DNA of 64,000 bases, taken from positions 55,361,306-55,425,305 of the forward strand of contig OX421963.1 in NCBI GenBank assembly GCA_949128115.1, read 5' to 3'. The position numbers and the translations under genes are program-made. The notes beneath the pieces are model-generated. The model ran no database searches. It saw only the letters and a list, made by a program, of their open reading frames with translations, and was not told the DNA's origin. Of the stretch, positions 12,240 through 23,257 are shown piece after piece. This DNA is from Anaspis maculata. Its lineage: Eukaryota; Arthropoda; Insecta; Coleoptera; Scraptiidae. Position 1 is the first letter of the stretch. Each line of letters begins with the position of its first letter.

Positions 12240-13000
12240 GGTTTTTGCGAAAAATTTTTACTCCATTGGGTAGCTCATGACCTTGTATCCCGAACCAAGA
12301 AAAATCTTGACGAAATAATAATAAACAATGACAATAATAACAATTTAGTGTGACGCGGCATCGCCGTTGAATGCTGCATTTCAGAAGCCGGCCTGATCTC
12401 GAAAGTTATCACATGCGAGGAAGTACCCGATCTTATCATTTACCATAATACATATGCGGAGTTATATTTAGAGGATGATTTGAACTTTATTTTCATGAAA
12501 ATTTCACATCGGTGCGAGGTGCCGATTAGTAGTTATTAATTTTTGAAAATGACTCCGAAACTACGGCTCGGCCGCAAATGATTTATTCGTTGCTTGCTGG
12601 TGCTTGATATCCTTTCCTCCGAACAAAACGAAATTCAATACAGAAAATATTTCAACTCGAATGGGTAGCTCATGGCCTTGGTACGCGAATCAAGAAAAAT
12701 TTTGCCGAAATAATCATGAACAATTACAAAAATAACATTTTGGTGTAGGGCGGCTTCGCCGATCAAGTGCTGGCATTCGCGGTAAGATGTAGAAAGTTGC
12801 GATATGCAGGCAACTACAATTTCTTAATGAAATACATCACTGCATGTACGGCATTATATTTAGAGAACAATTTGAACTTTTCTTTGACAAAAACCCCACT
12901 TCGATCCGACCGTTAGGTCAATTATTGTTATCGACTTTTGAAAACGGCCGCAAAGCCACGGCTCGGCGCATATTACACGACCCTACAAATTTAAAATCAG
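12240..13000 (+). repeat. Two tandem, diverged copies of a ~425-bp unit
   Basis: The blocks near 12265-12600 and 12665-13000 share GGGTAGCTCATG, TCAAGAAAAAT-like, GAAATAAT.AT.AACAAT, CGGC.TCGCCG and ATTATATTTAGAG in the same order. No coding potential is seen. They sit between the 262-bp satellite and the GTCT tract. Confidence 0.65.
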
Positions 13001-13275
13001 ACGTGCCGAAATAGTAATTGAACATTTTTAAATAGCCAATACTATGTACCTGAAGGATAATGGCACTCAAATTACGAAACATGTTCGCTCAATAACAAAA
13101 AAAAAAGTAGGTAGGTATCACTAAAAATCATGTGACAAGGCTACCATTTTTTCGGTTTTTCGATAAAAAAGAAATGTTCCAATTCAAAAGTGAACCCGAT
13201 ATTCGTGTTCAGGAGGTCGAAATCAGTTGGAGAACATTTTTTTATATAAGTAACAGAATGACGCTTATGTGGCCG

Positions 13276-13277
<2 letters not shown>

Positions 13278-13314
<37 letters not shown>

Positions 13315-13315
13315 C
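13278..13315 (+). repeat. (GTCT)n microsatellite
   Basis: It consists of tandem TCTG units of about nine copies, ending in GTCCGAGTCC. Confidence 0.9.
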
Positions 13316-13576
13316 GAGTCCGTGCAGAAATTAAGACGCTGTACTCCTTCTCGAGAATTGAAACAAGAGTCTTGGAACTTTTTTCCGATTAATTGCTGAT
13401 GTCCCCAAGGGTGGCCAATGGGCACTATTTTTGTTATCCATACATCGTTATCATTATTCTCAAAAAACAGAGATCTCCTGTGCACTTCGATGAAGTTGAA
13501 CTTCTCCTCGGGAAATAAAGCTACAGCCCTTGAAGATTGAACTTTATCCGGTGGATAGCTTAAGTCCTCAAGGACC

Positions 13577-13990
13577 AAATAGGCAGGTTGGCTTTCATAA
13601 TTCGGCCGCCATCTTGGCTGCCATATTGAAATTTCTTATTAATGGAACGATTGTCATGAAACTTGAAACTTACCTTTGTCTAGTACGATCATTCTTATTT
13701 TCAAGCCAAATTTCATGATTGCCCCACCATCTTGGCCGCCATATTGAAATCTCTTATAAGTGGAAGGATTTTCATGAAACTTGAGAGTTACGCTTGTCTC
13801 GTACGATCATTCCTATTTTCAAGCTGAGTTTCATAATTCTGCCGCCATCTTGGCCGCCATATTGAAATCTCTTGTTAGTGGAACGATTTTCATGAAACTT
13901 GGAACTTACCCTTGTCTAGTACGATCATTTTGATTTTCAAGCCGAATTTCATGATTCTGTCGATATTTTGGCCGCCACATTGCAATTTTT
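13577..13990 (+). repeat. 119-bp tandem repeat, about 3.5 copies
   Basis: GGC(C/T)GCCATATTGAAAT recurs near 13613, 13732, 13851 and, degenerate, 13970. Each copy is followed by GGAACGATTTTCATGAAACTT-like and GTACGATCATTC words. It is an ordinary short satellite without an ORF. Confidence 0.8.
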
Positions 13991-14370
13991 TGCCCAAGAC
14001 GGTAGAACCCTAATCACTTAACATCTTGCGTTCACTAATCCTCCAAAAAGGAAGTGCGCTACTGAGCCTCATGCCCATGAGGCATATTCGCTTGTTTCAT
14101 GTCGGCGGCGCATATTGAAGAAGGAATGTTTCTTGGCTTACGTTTATAAGTGGCAACTATGTATTATTCAAAAAATGAGAACACCAGAGCATCAGGTCTG
14201 GTAGAAAGTGCAATATTGTGTTATTTCAAGTTTATCGGGGGCGGTTTTATCTATGTTGGCGGCGCAATATAGACATCCAATATAGCCTAGACCTCCTTTG
14301 GGAGTGGCAGCTATGTAACAGCGAAAAAATTAGAAAGCTAGGTCGTCTAGTTTGGGAGGAGTTCGAGGAA

Positions 14371-14427
14371 CGGACGGACGGACGAACGGACGGACGGACG
14401 GACGGACGGACGGACGGACGGACGGAC
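14371..14427 (+). repeat. (GGAC)n microsatellite at the right end of the composite block
   Basis: About 14 units of GGAC occur, with one GAAC variant. It is the reverse complement of the (GTCC)n run near 12205, consistent with both being part of inverted termini. Confidence 0.85.
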
Positions 14428-14825
14428 AAAGCGGTTGCAATAGCGATTTTCATCAAGATGGAAAATGCGCTAAAAATCGTTTGCCTCTCACTTAATCAAA
14501 AGATTTGTATGGGCAGTATCTTGATACCTAATTAATTAGTATAAATTAAGTATAAACTATACCTATAAATTTTGAATCAGAATTAATACTGTTTTATATA
14601 CAGGATGGAGGATTCCTCACTAATCGCATTTCTTTTTGAAAGGATGATTCCTTGATCTTAATTCATGACTAACTGTGCGAACAGATTTGTTATAAAGGAC
14701 TTCGTTCTCACGAGGGTGATGGATTTGATGATGAAAATAAGTTTTTTTTTCCCAATAGAAGGCAAACAAATAAGAATAACTGCTTTGAAACCTCAAGTGT
14801 TTGAATACGTTATAAGTATACATAT

Positions 14826-15349
14826 TGTTACGAGCGGCGATCCCGTACATATTGGTAAACACTCGATCTTTCTGGATTCTTTCATCCATTAGATCGCAGT
14901 GTAGAAGTGTGGAATGTTCTGGTGCATTTCAGAGCGCGCGTTACGTGGAACCGAATGAGGAGACTTCAATGCTCGATCGAGAAAGATCTGTCCATTTTGG
15001 CGGAGGCGCCGTTTCAGAACCCGGCAGAATTATACGGGTAACGTGTATGATTATTCAGGAATGATCTAGAAACCGCATAATGCCGGGCCACTATGGAATT
15101 TGCTGGAAGTAGACAGAAAGTTCGGGAACACTATTCGGACGCCTTATATAAGGCATCAGCCGGCAGCCCAGGGCAGTATTGAATTGGAATGCGAAGTGGT
15201 CGCAAGTGCGAAACAAGCGAAGCACCTGCGATAACTCGAGTAGATAATTGTTGGCGTTATTTATTGTAGTAGTACGCAGCAATAAACAGTGTGCGTTTTC
15301 AAACGATCGTCTGAATTATATTCGAACCCGTACGCGAGATATCGTAACA
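14826..15349 (+). mobile_element. Solo LTR, 524 bp, with 4-bp target duplication
   Basis: It starts TGTTACG and ends CGTAACA, a 7-bp terminal inverted repeat typical of LTRs. ATAT flanks both sides (14822-14825 and 15350-15353). It carries a TATA box CTTATATAAGG near 15144-15153 and a polyadenylation signal AATAAA at 15281, in the expected U3-R-U5 order on the plus strand. No internal retroviral-like coding region adjoins it, so it is the product of LTR-LTR recombination. A 4-bp duplication suits Ty3/Gypsy. BEL/Pao elements also often begin TGTTACG. Confidence 0.85.
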
Positions 15350-15639
15350 ATATTGAAGCAACAGTTTTCCTTTATTATTATTGATGAAAGAATATGAGCT
15401 TGAGAAAAAGTTGGTATTTTTTCCTCGGTGGTTTCCGTCTTAGAATGACCCAGGGAGCAAGGAGTTGCCCCTTTAAATCAACGACATGAAGTGAGGTATC
15501 GTACACTATACAGGATGATTCGGTTTTAACCTGTGATACTTAAGAAAATATTCCGCTTGTGCCCTGATTCGGAAAATATACAGTTCCTCTCACTCGCTTA
15601 CTAAAATACTTCTCCTTCCATGTTGGTGGAGGACCGGGA

Positions 15640-16605
15640 AAGAAAAAGTTGATTTTTTCAATTTTTTGACCAGTGACTCATGGACAGGGAGCTGGTGTCT
15701 CAAAACTTACGTCATAAGGTACATAATTTCAACCCTGTAGGTCCAATGTGCGTTGATAAGGTTGTTAAAAATTGCTTTGTCTTACATGCCAGACCAGGGG
15801 CTTTAGGCTGGTATGAGCCTGTCAATTTTCGAAAAAATGGCAAAAAATTTACGTCATAAGGTACATGAATGAAACCAACTGGATTTTGTGTGGGAACATC
15901 CCCTTGATCGAAAATCTGTTCGCAAGACAACATTTTTGGGGGGCCTCCGGTCCATAAGACAAGTTTGAAATTTTCAAAAAAGGACCAAAATTCATCAATT
16001 TTTTCACTGGCGTTTTGTTGACTAACCCACCAAGTGTGATATATATTTGTAATCAGGATGAAAAACGGAATCGATCTCCATGTTAAAATGCAGGGTGTAC
16101 GATTTGTGAAATTTTTTTTGATGTTGCTCCCGCGATGTAAGCGATGTACAATTACAAATTTTTGTGGACAGATTCGAAACCTGTGTAAAAAATCATGTGA
16201 GAATCGTTTTTCATTTCTAAAATTATGCCAAAGGAGAAGCCTCCAGGAGGAGGTAAATTTTGGCCTTTTTTTGAAAATTTCAAACTTGTCTTATGGACCG
16301 AGAGCCCCCAAAAAATTTTGTCTTATGACCCGATTTTTGATAAAGAGGATGTTCCCACACAACATTCCGTTGGTTTCATTCATGTACGTACCTACCTTAT
16401 GACAAATGTTTGACATTTTTCGGAAATTGACAAGCCTATACCAGCTTGAAGCCCCCGGTCTTACATGTGAGACAAAGAAATCTTCAACAAACTTATCAAC
16501 GCACATTAGACATTAGACGTATACAGGGTTAAAATCATGTACCTTATGACGTAAGTTTTGAGGCACCAGCTCCCTGTCCATCATCAGTGGTTGAATCAAT
16601 GGAAC
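15640..16605. mobile_element. Foldback element, arms about 420 bp
   Basis: The left arm (GACAGGGAGCTGGTG, ACTTACGTCATAAGGTACAT, AAGACAAGTTTGAAATTTTC) is inverted in 16230-16590 (CACCAGCTCCCTGTC, ATGTACCTTATGACGTAAGT, GAAAATTTCAAACTTGTCTT). The centre is near 16050-16200. Outer termini are degraded. A TACAGGATGATTC word at 15509 may be a lost end. Confidence 0.7.
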
Positions 16606-18140
16606 TTGCTCTAGTTCAATTAGCCGCATTGATTATAATGGTAGTGCTAGGCAATACATACATTTACGGATACGTACAGGTGTTCAAAAATATGAATTTG
16701 GGCTTTTATATTATTTCTTGTTGAGTTCGAATTTGCGAGTATTGTAGCACCCTGCATAGCATCAGTATATAAGGAATATGTCAAATATCGTATCTGTCGT
16801 GCCATTTTCATTCCATAATGTTCCATCTTATAATATACTGATATAACAGACAACCAAACAATGATAAATTAGCAGAATCCTTCTTGTTGGCCTGCTTAGT
16901 GCTTGAAGAACATAATGGTTGTCAAAGTCAGATACAACCTGGTATCAAGTCTGTGATAAAGCCCGAAATGGGCTTTAAAAATGAAGATAACGCGGTAATT
17001 AATTGAGTGGAAAGACAATAGGGGCCAAACTACCAGGCATGCCACCACTACCACTATATCGTGACCTACTATGAAGTTTTCATTTTGTTGTGGAAAATTC
17101 AGCAATTTTCCGTTTTCGGTCGGATATTGCTTTGGTCTCTCCTGGTGCATTTTTTCTCGTCCTGCGGTCCAGAGAAGCCAGGAAAGCATGCCCGGTGAAA
17201 CATTCCCGAATTCCAGTTTCATCACATCACACCGGAATGAAAACAATAATGATAAAGGAGGTTAATTACCTACAAGCGGGGTCCAAAAGCGCAATTTATG
17301 CATTCACATAATCCGTAATGAACCTCATGTTTACCCATCGAGAAAGGGGCTTTTCAAATTAGCAGATGAGGTGCCCGCCACGCCAGAGGAGAAAATTTAT
17401 TATGCCAAGAAATGGATTTTTGCCTCAAGAAACCACTTGCAAGGTTCGCATCACGGAAAAATTAATAACACTGTCTTATGACGAGGAAAATCCTTTAAGT
17501 GCTCTCCACCGGCAAGTTTCAAGCCACGGGAGTGGTGCCCTTTCAGACTTCGAATGATTGTATCGCCGTACGCATAATTTGAATTTAATAAATGGTTGCC
17601 ACGTTGAAAAACGGAGGATTTAAGTGCCTATGCTAGCGAATATTCCAGTCAAACAATGCACGCGGGGATTTGCATATAGTTTTCACGTGATGGTAAGAGA
17701 TTAGGTGAAAAGGTTAATTTCAATAATTTTGTTAAAACTGACTTTAAAACCGTGTATGCTTAGTTTAGTAATAATCAGAAACGGCATGGCGGCGGTTAAC
17801 TGTGCTCGTACAATCTAATCCTCGTTAAAGTGGCAAATTAATACCAGTAATAGAGCACTCAAGTTTCAGTGTGGCATTAAACTCAACACCGAAAACAAAT
17901 TACTTCTGTCGCCACAACTAGCGCTAAAACTTGCTAACAAATTGGCACTTTACTAATTTTCATACATACGTTTCATTATTAGTTTTGAAGTTACTAGTAG
18001 ATAACAGAAACCCATAATCAGGTATGGGTCATATGGGAAAAAATGTTTTATAGATGGGGCCCCGGGAAGAGGGCATTTTCATTCCATTTCTTTTAGTACG
18101 GCGGCGCTTTGGCATTATTTTCTTCAGTGGCTGCCACTAA
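16606..18140. other. Non-coding intronic sequence
   Basis: No supported gene is seen. Short open frames overlap on both strands near 16896-17311 without a recognisable motif. Confidence 0.35.
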
Positions 18141-18230
18141 CCAATCAAGCACAGTGAAGACTCACCATTCCATCCACTATTCTATCCTATATAAAGCTAT
18201 CCTCCTATAGCTTTTCTTCAAATCAACAGT
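18141..18230 (+). promoter_or_regulatory. Candidate RNA polymerase II core promoter (CCAAT, TATA, Inr-like)
   Basis: AACCAATCAA lies near 18139-18148. A strong TATA box TATATAAAG follows at 18188-18196, and an initiator-like TCAAATCAACAGTC begins about 25 bp further on, which is the correct spacing. It sits just upstream of the ORF at 18277. This is a motif-only call with no evidence of transcription. Confidence 0.4.
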
Positions 18231-18276
18231 CAAAATTTGAAAATTTCGAAATATCCCACTTCTGAAACCAGTTGTA

Positions 18277-18429
18277 ATGGATTTCGAGTTCGCCTGTTTC
18301 GATTTTCAAACGCTGATTGTGCTGCTTTTAAACTGCACTTTATTTTGTATTACACTGTACAGTTACAATAATCACCAATGTACCTTTCGCTCGTCCTCTG
18401 ATCGCATCGCCAACAAAAGTAAACTGTAA
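18277..18429 (+). CDS. 50-residue ORF or first exon with one hydrophobic segment
   Basis: ATG at 18277 opens a 50-codon frame ending TAA at 18427-18429. It begins MDFEFACFDF. A hydrophobic stretch, TLIVLLLNCTLFCITLY (residues 12-28), could be a membrane anchor, and a polar tail follows. It is 80-90 bp downstream of the TATA box. AAAA|GTAAAC near the 3' end is a possible donor, so it may be a first exon instead of a complete gene. Its family is not recognised. A chance ORF of this length is quite possible. Confidence 0.25.
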   Translation: MDFEFACFDFQTLIVLLLNCTLFCITLYSYNNHQCTFRSSSDRIANKSKL

Positions 18430-18535
18430 ATTGCCGCGTCGTGCGGCTGCCGCTGCTTATTATAGGCGCTCTGGTGTACTGGAGACTTCGATGATCCGTC
18501 CGGAACGATCTTCGCGGTGCGCCTCCACCAATCTA

Positions 18536-18553
18536 GAATATTCCAGAACCTTC
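18536..18553. promoter_or_regulatory. Perfect four-unit heat-shock element
   Basis: GAATATTCCAGAACCTTC has GAA, TTC, GAA, TTC at exact 5-bp spacing, the HSF-binding consensus. It lies in a relatively GC-rich pocket (18430-18650). A TATA-like TATAATAAG lies on the minus strand near 18457-18465. No gene can be attached to it with confidence. Confidence 0.45.
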
Positions 18554-18993
18554 GCCTTAAATTTGCTAGTAAACATGCGGTTGTTCTCCAACGCACGAGA
18601 ACTGATCGACAGCCTCGCGACTCGTGACAATAATGCCTACTCTCCCAAGTAATCAACAGCAAGCTATGTCCCCATAAATTTTAGCCCTTATACAGGGTGA
18701 TTCATGACTAAACCGACACAGATCAAGACTAGATCCAGTTTTTTGAGACGGATCAGCAACTGGCTCCGGAATTTTCCTAATCTCTTCCGTTTTGAAGTTA
18801 CAGGGTGATTTATGTACACACATCAAAAGAATCTAGGGGACAAGCAAATTCGGACGATTTCTAAAATCATCATAACTTTTGATTTCCGTCAGCGATTTCA
18901 TATCGGTTTACGGTTTTCAGTGTTCGATAGCCCAATCTTTCGTTTCCATGCCTTGATCACGTCAAATATAAACAATGTATTATAAGGTTGCTA

Positions 18994-19683
18994 CAGGGTG
19001 ATCAATGAAAAAGTGTAAAATTACCGAAAGCTCAGTACGAGCGCGATTTACAAAAAAAAATTTCATGCATTCCAAAAGCACAGTTATGAAGATCGATGTT
19101 TCAGCTTCAGTAACGTTCTTGAATTTTGAAAATCGAAGGTAAATTGCCTAAAATATTGATCATTTTGTGCCGCCATGTTGAACTTTCAAGAAAGAAGGAT
19201 GTAATCCAACTTTATTGAAACTTGGAACACACTCATTTCTGGTTCAAGTAATTGAAATTTCAAGGTCAAATTTCACTTTCGATCACTTTCGAGCCGCTAT
19301 ATTGAACTTTTTACATGAATAATTCGATTTGAATGAAACTTGAAACACCCTAGAATCGAATCATTTACATAAAAGTTCAATGTGGCGGCTTGAAAGTGAC
19401 CTAAAGAGACATTTGACCCTGAAATTCCAATTATTTAAACCAGACATGAGCGTGATCCAAGTTTCAATGAAATCTGATCACTTTCTTGGATGTTCAACAT
19501 GGTGCCACAAAATGATCAATATCTTTGGCAATTTACCTTTGATTTACAAAATTCAAAAACGTTACTGGAGGTGAAGCACCAGTCTTCATAACTTTGCTAC
19601 TGGAATGCATGAAAAATTGTTTTTGGGAAATCGCGCTAGTACTGAACTTTCGGCAATTTTACACTGTTCCACTGATCACCCTG
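18994..19683. mobile_element. Inner foldback A within the middle-level element
   Basis: CAGGGTGATCAATGAAA at the left and ACTGATCACCCTG at the right are flanked by TA. It is equivalent to 6634-7299 in the intact family copy. Confidence 0.7.
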
Positions 19684-19836
19684 TAGAAACTTTATAAAAC
19701 ATTGGTCGTATTCGACGTGATCAAGACATAAAAACGACGAATTGGGCTATCGAACACTGAAAACCGATATGAAATCGCTGACGGCAATCAAAAGTTATGA
19801 TGATTTCAGAAATCGTCTAAATTTGCTTGTCCCCTA

Positions 19837-22355
19837 TAGTCCGGCGGCTTAAAGCCATATTTAAAATGAATTCTGCATTTTGTGCCGAAGCCGATTTTAT
19901 TTTATTTTTGTGAAATATGATTAAGAATGAAAGTTTTGAGGGGTGGAGCCATTCTCAATTTTCACCAGGGGGGGAGGGGGAGGGGGTTGTTCTGGCTTTT
20001 TGAGGGCTTTTTGGACCTTTTCTTTTGCACTCGATGTTGTAAGCGAAAGCAAGGTGTTTTCTAGATCAGTGATATATCTGGATTTTTTTAGGTGGTGTAA
20101 CCACCCCCTTCCCCTCTTGGGAGGGGGCTGGGGAGCTCAAGTTGACACGTGTGGCCGATTTTCACTTTTTCTTTGATTTCGAACCAATATCGGCAAGTTT
20201 GGTATCGTTTCCGACTAAATCACATCTCCTGAACTCAACCATGACTCAAAAAAATCAATAGCGACGAGTTTAAACAAGTTGTGGAGAGAATATAATGTTT
20301 TTTTGTGCTCCTATTTGAAAACATTTTTTGGGGGTGTTGTAGACATTTGTGGTTGAATTCCATTTCAGGTCTATTATTTTGAACTATTTTGAACCTAAAG
20401 AACGTATTTTAGCACAGTCTCTTGTTTTGGAAAAAATTTAAAAAAATGTTTTGTGAACTTGATTTGAGCAAATTTTTTGATAATTCACCAACAACGTCTG
20501 AGAGGTTATGGAAGTTTATAGTAGTGGTCTGTGGTCTTCTTGAAAAGTCTTCTGTGGTCTGTGGTCTTGAAAAAGAAAAGAAAAGGAGGGGGGTGAAATA
20601 TTTTATTCATAATTTATGAACGGGCTAAAAACAATCTTTTCACGGTTTCTGTTCCTATTTATTTTTGTGAAATTGGTCTTAAACCAAACTCAAAAGAGGG
20701 AATTCAATGTTGGGCTTGGTGACAATTGAAAAATGACTATTGCAACAGCAGCAACCCAAGTTTTGCGAGTGTGATGGGACATTTTTCCACCAGGTCTGTG
20801 CACCATCGAACGCTCAAGCAGGGACTCATAATTTATGAACAGGCAATTTATGAAGAGACAATTTTTTTCATGATTTATGATTTTATGATCTTATTGGAGT
20901 ATGTTAGTGAAATTGGGCTCACATCAATCTCAAGGGGAGGGGATTACTTTTGGGCTTGCTAGCTGTTTTTGTTGTAATCACTCTCATCTTAAAGAGGGGT
21001 AGTAGGGGAAGAGATTTTCTGATTTCGACCTTGATGGCTACTTTTGCTGTAACATAATATATCAACATAGGAGGCAAAAGGTTTGTATGATATGTAATCT
21101 AGTAGGAAGATTTTAATAGGGGGGGGGGGGCATTCCCATTTTTCATTGATTGGGAGAGGTGAGAGGTTCAGATGAGAGGTTCGGCAGTTTTTTTTTAATC
21201 CAGACCTTAATTCTCCCGTCTTAATCGAGCATCCTTGCTTGGAGATTCTTCCCTTACTGATGAGGCCTAAATTAAAGGCCGAACCACGTATATGAGGGTT
21301 CTTCACTTCCTTCCCTGCTCGAGGGTTCGATGGTGCACAGACCTAGTGGAAATGTCCAATCATCCCTGCAAAGCCCACGCAAAATTCAAGCTACTGCCGC
21401 TAGTGCTGCTGCAGTTATGATCTCTGAATAGTCAGTAAGCCCAAAATTGAAAGATTCTCCCCCCCCCCTTCCCTTGAGTTATGTTTAAGATCAATTTTAG
21501 CGAAATAAAACAGAAACAGAAAAACAGAACAAAGATTGTTTCTAGCCCGTTCATAAACTTTGAGTGAAAATTTTTACCCCTCCCGCCCCCCAGTTTCTAC
21601 GTCCCCATCAAGGTTCCCGCCCTTCGGGATTATGGTTTCTTTCCAACCCGCAGAACTCCTTAGGAACACTACAGACCATAATTATGAACTTTTATAACCT
21701 TTCAGACGTTATTGAATTATGAAAAAATTTGCTCAAAACAAGTTTGAAAATTTATTTTTTTATTTTCTTACAAAAACAAATGACTCTGCTAAAATACGTT
21801 CTTTAGGCGCGAAATAGTTCAAAATAATAGACCTGAAATGGAATGCAACCACAAATGTCTAAAACACCCCCAAAAAATGTTTTCAAATAGGAGCACAAAA
21901 AAAACACGATATTCTCCGCACAACTTGTTTAAACTTGTCGCTATCGATTTTTTTGAGTCATGGTTGAGTTCAGAAGATGTAATTTAGTCGGAAACAATAC
22001 CAAACTTGCCGATATTGGTTTGAAATCAAAGAAAAAGTGGAAATCGGCCACATGTGTCAACTTGAGCCCCCCAGCCCCCTCCCAAAAAGAGAAGGGGGTG
22101 CCCACACCACTTGAAAAAATCCTGATATATCACAGATCTAGAAAACACCTTGCTTACGCTCACTCCATCGAGTGCAAAAGAAAAGGTCCAAAAAGCCCCC
22201 AAAAAGCCAGAACAACCCCCTCCCCCTCCCCCCCTGATAAAAATTGAGAATGGCTCCACCCCTCAAAACTTTCATTCTGAACCATATTTCACAAAAATAA
22301 AATAAAATTAGCTTCGGCACAACGTGCATGATCCATCTACTAAGCCGCCGGACTA
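19837..22355. mobile_element. 2.5-kb foldback with TIR TAGTCCGGCGGCTTA and 3-bp duplication CTA
   Basis: TAGTCCGGCGGCTTA begins at 19837 and its exact inverse TAAGCCGCCGGACTA ends at 22355. CTA is duplicated at 19834-19836 and 22356-22358. Removing the insert and one CTA restores the continuous sequence seen in the intact copy at about 7449. Long arms fold near 21.05 kb. Both arms encode near-identical 77-residue open frames (19943-20176 plus, 22026-22259 minus) rich in Gly and Trp. These are mirror images, not evidence of two genes. The short duplication would fit PIF/Harbinger-like or CACTA-like integration. No transposase is visible. Confidence 0.85.
21119..21130 (+). repeat. Poly-G tract in the foldback centre
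   Basis: Twelve G occur at 21119-21130, and a run of about ten C lies near 21461-21470 on the opposite arm. These are homopolymers likely to vary in length. Confidence 0.7.
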
Positions 22356-23022
22356 CTAGATTCTTTTGATGTGTGTACTTTGGTCGAAATTTTAATGAAC
22401 CGTATCTTTGGAACGAATGTGTGAAATCGAAGGAAATTTGGTAAGTATGTTCTGGCAACGACCTTTGACACATTGCATTATCGACCAATCCAAAAACTCC
22501 AGGGCCGGATTTTAAAGTTGTGTCCCCTAATTTTTTGTGGAGAAAATCACCCTGTGTAATTTTTTTTACTGAAGTCGTTACCATAGTCCGAAACTACATG
22601 AAAAATGCTTCAAATTCCGCAAATAAAATTATATGGCGCAATTGAACTTCATCAGGAAAAAAATAATGCTCAAGTTATTTTTTGGGTTTTGTATCATTTT
22701 AAATCATTATTTCCAAAAAAATCGAAAATCATCCATTCTGATTTGAAATTTCAACTGTCTCATCGCATAAGTCAATATATTCATTGAACTGAGCTGGAGT
22801 ACGGGGACGTAGAGAAAAATGTTTTGAAAATTCAACCGGAACTTTTTTTACCGCTAAAAAAATTGAAAACAATCACTGGAGCGTACATGAAGTGTAGAGG
22901 CTCCGTATACCACTATTAATTGAGAAAACCACAAAGACTATTTTTACACTAAAGTACTAAAGCAAACAAGATGGCGTTGACTGTATTTACAAATTTATTT
23001 ACATGAATTATTTACAATTTGG

Positions 23023-23257
23023 CTATTTACAAATGCTTGGTGGATGCCGGCGTTGTTTCCCCCTGGGCCACTTTGGCCGCACATATCTGACGAAACAACA
23101 AGAATTATTATAAACCCCTTGAAAATTACGAAGGAACTTACAAAATGGCTGGATGGCGCCTCTCTGGCATCTCAACGATGACGGTGTCTTCGGGGATGCT
23201 CTGGCCAACCGATGCGATGTTAACTAAGCAGTTCTGCTCTCCATCGGGTGCAACAGT
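23023..23257 (-). pseudogene. Coding-like island with a small intron, in the loop of the nested foldback
   Basis: On the minus strand an open stretch ends at 23142 with donor TT|GTAAGT. After about 55 bp the acceptor TTTCGTCAG precedes 23086, and the frame continues to TAG at 23023-23025. The translated part contains IPEDTVIVEMPERRHPAI and then WPRGKQRRHPPSICK, a basic C terminus reminiscent of retroelement polyprotein ends. A stop lies at 23258-23260, though the adjacent frame reads FDAVDIELLHP, suggesting a frameshift and decay. A polyadenylation-like AATAAA follows downstream. The family is not identified. The GC content contrasts with the AT-rich surroundings. Confidence 0.35.

Larger units (their letters stand above)
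12150..14475. mobile_element. 2.3-kb composite block bounded by inverted TTTTTAGCGCA / (GTCC)n ends
   Basis: The left end (TTTTTAGCGCACTTCTCC, then CTTTGTCCGTCCGTCC near 12200) is roughly inverted at the right end (GGACGGACAAAG near 14420, then ATGCGCTAAAAAT near 14465). Both ends follow a GGGGGCGGTTTT word. This looks like a foldback-type element with microsatellite-bearing termini that holds the ~425-bp duplication and the 119-bp satellite. No transposase frame is present. Ends and superfamily are uncertain. Confidence 0.5.
18817..22375. mobile_element. Middle-level foldback (CACACATCAAAAGAATC family) inserted at TA
   Basis: It has the same termini as 6464-7469. TA duplications lie at 18815-18816 and 22376-22377. 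The body matches the intact copy from 18817 to 19836, and its last 20 bases resume at 22356-22375 after insertion 19837-22355. It has no coding capacity. Confidence 0.85.

Noticed and set aside
13141..13578. 145-codon minus-strand frame
   Set aside because: It runs through the GTCT microsatellite, giving repeated DRQT units, and non-coding repeat on both sides.
18431..18652. 73-codon plus-strand frame (LLVNMRLFSNARELIDSLAT) as a conserved exon
   Set aside because: The peptide looks helical and plausible, but an overlapping minus-strand frame of 96 codons is equally open, and no family could be named. The region is kept only for its HSE.
19943..22259. Two near-identical 77-residue proteins on opposite strands
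   Set aside because: They are mirror images in the two arms of the foldback 19837-22355, not a duplicated gene pair.
22138..22584. 148-codon minus-strand frame
   Set aside because: It crosses the junctions of three nested transposons, so it cannot be an ancestral gene.
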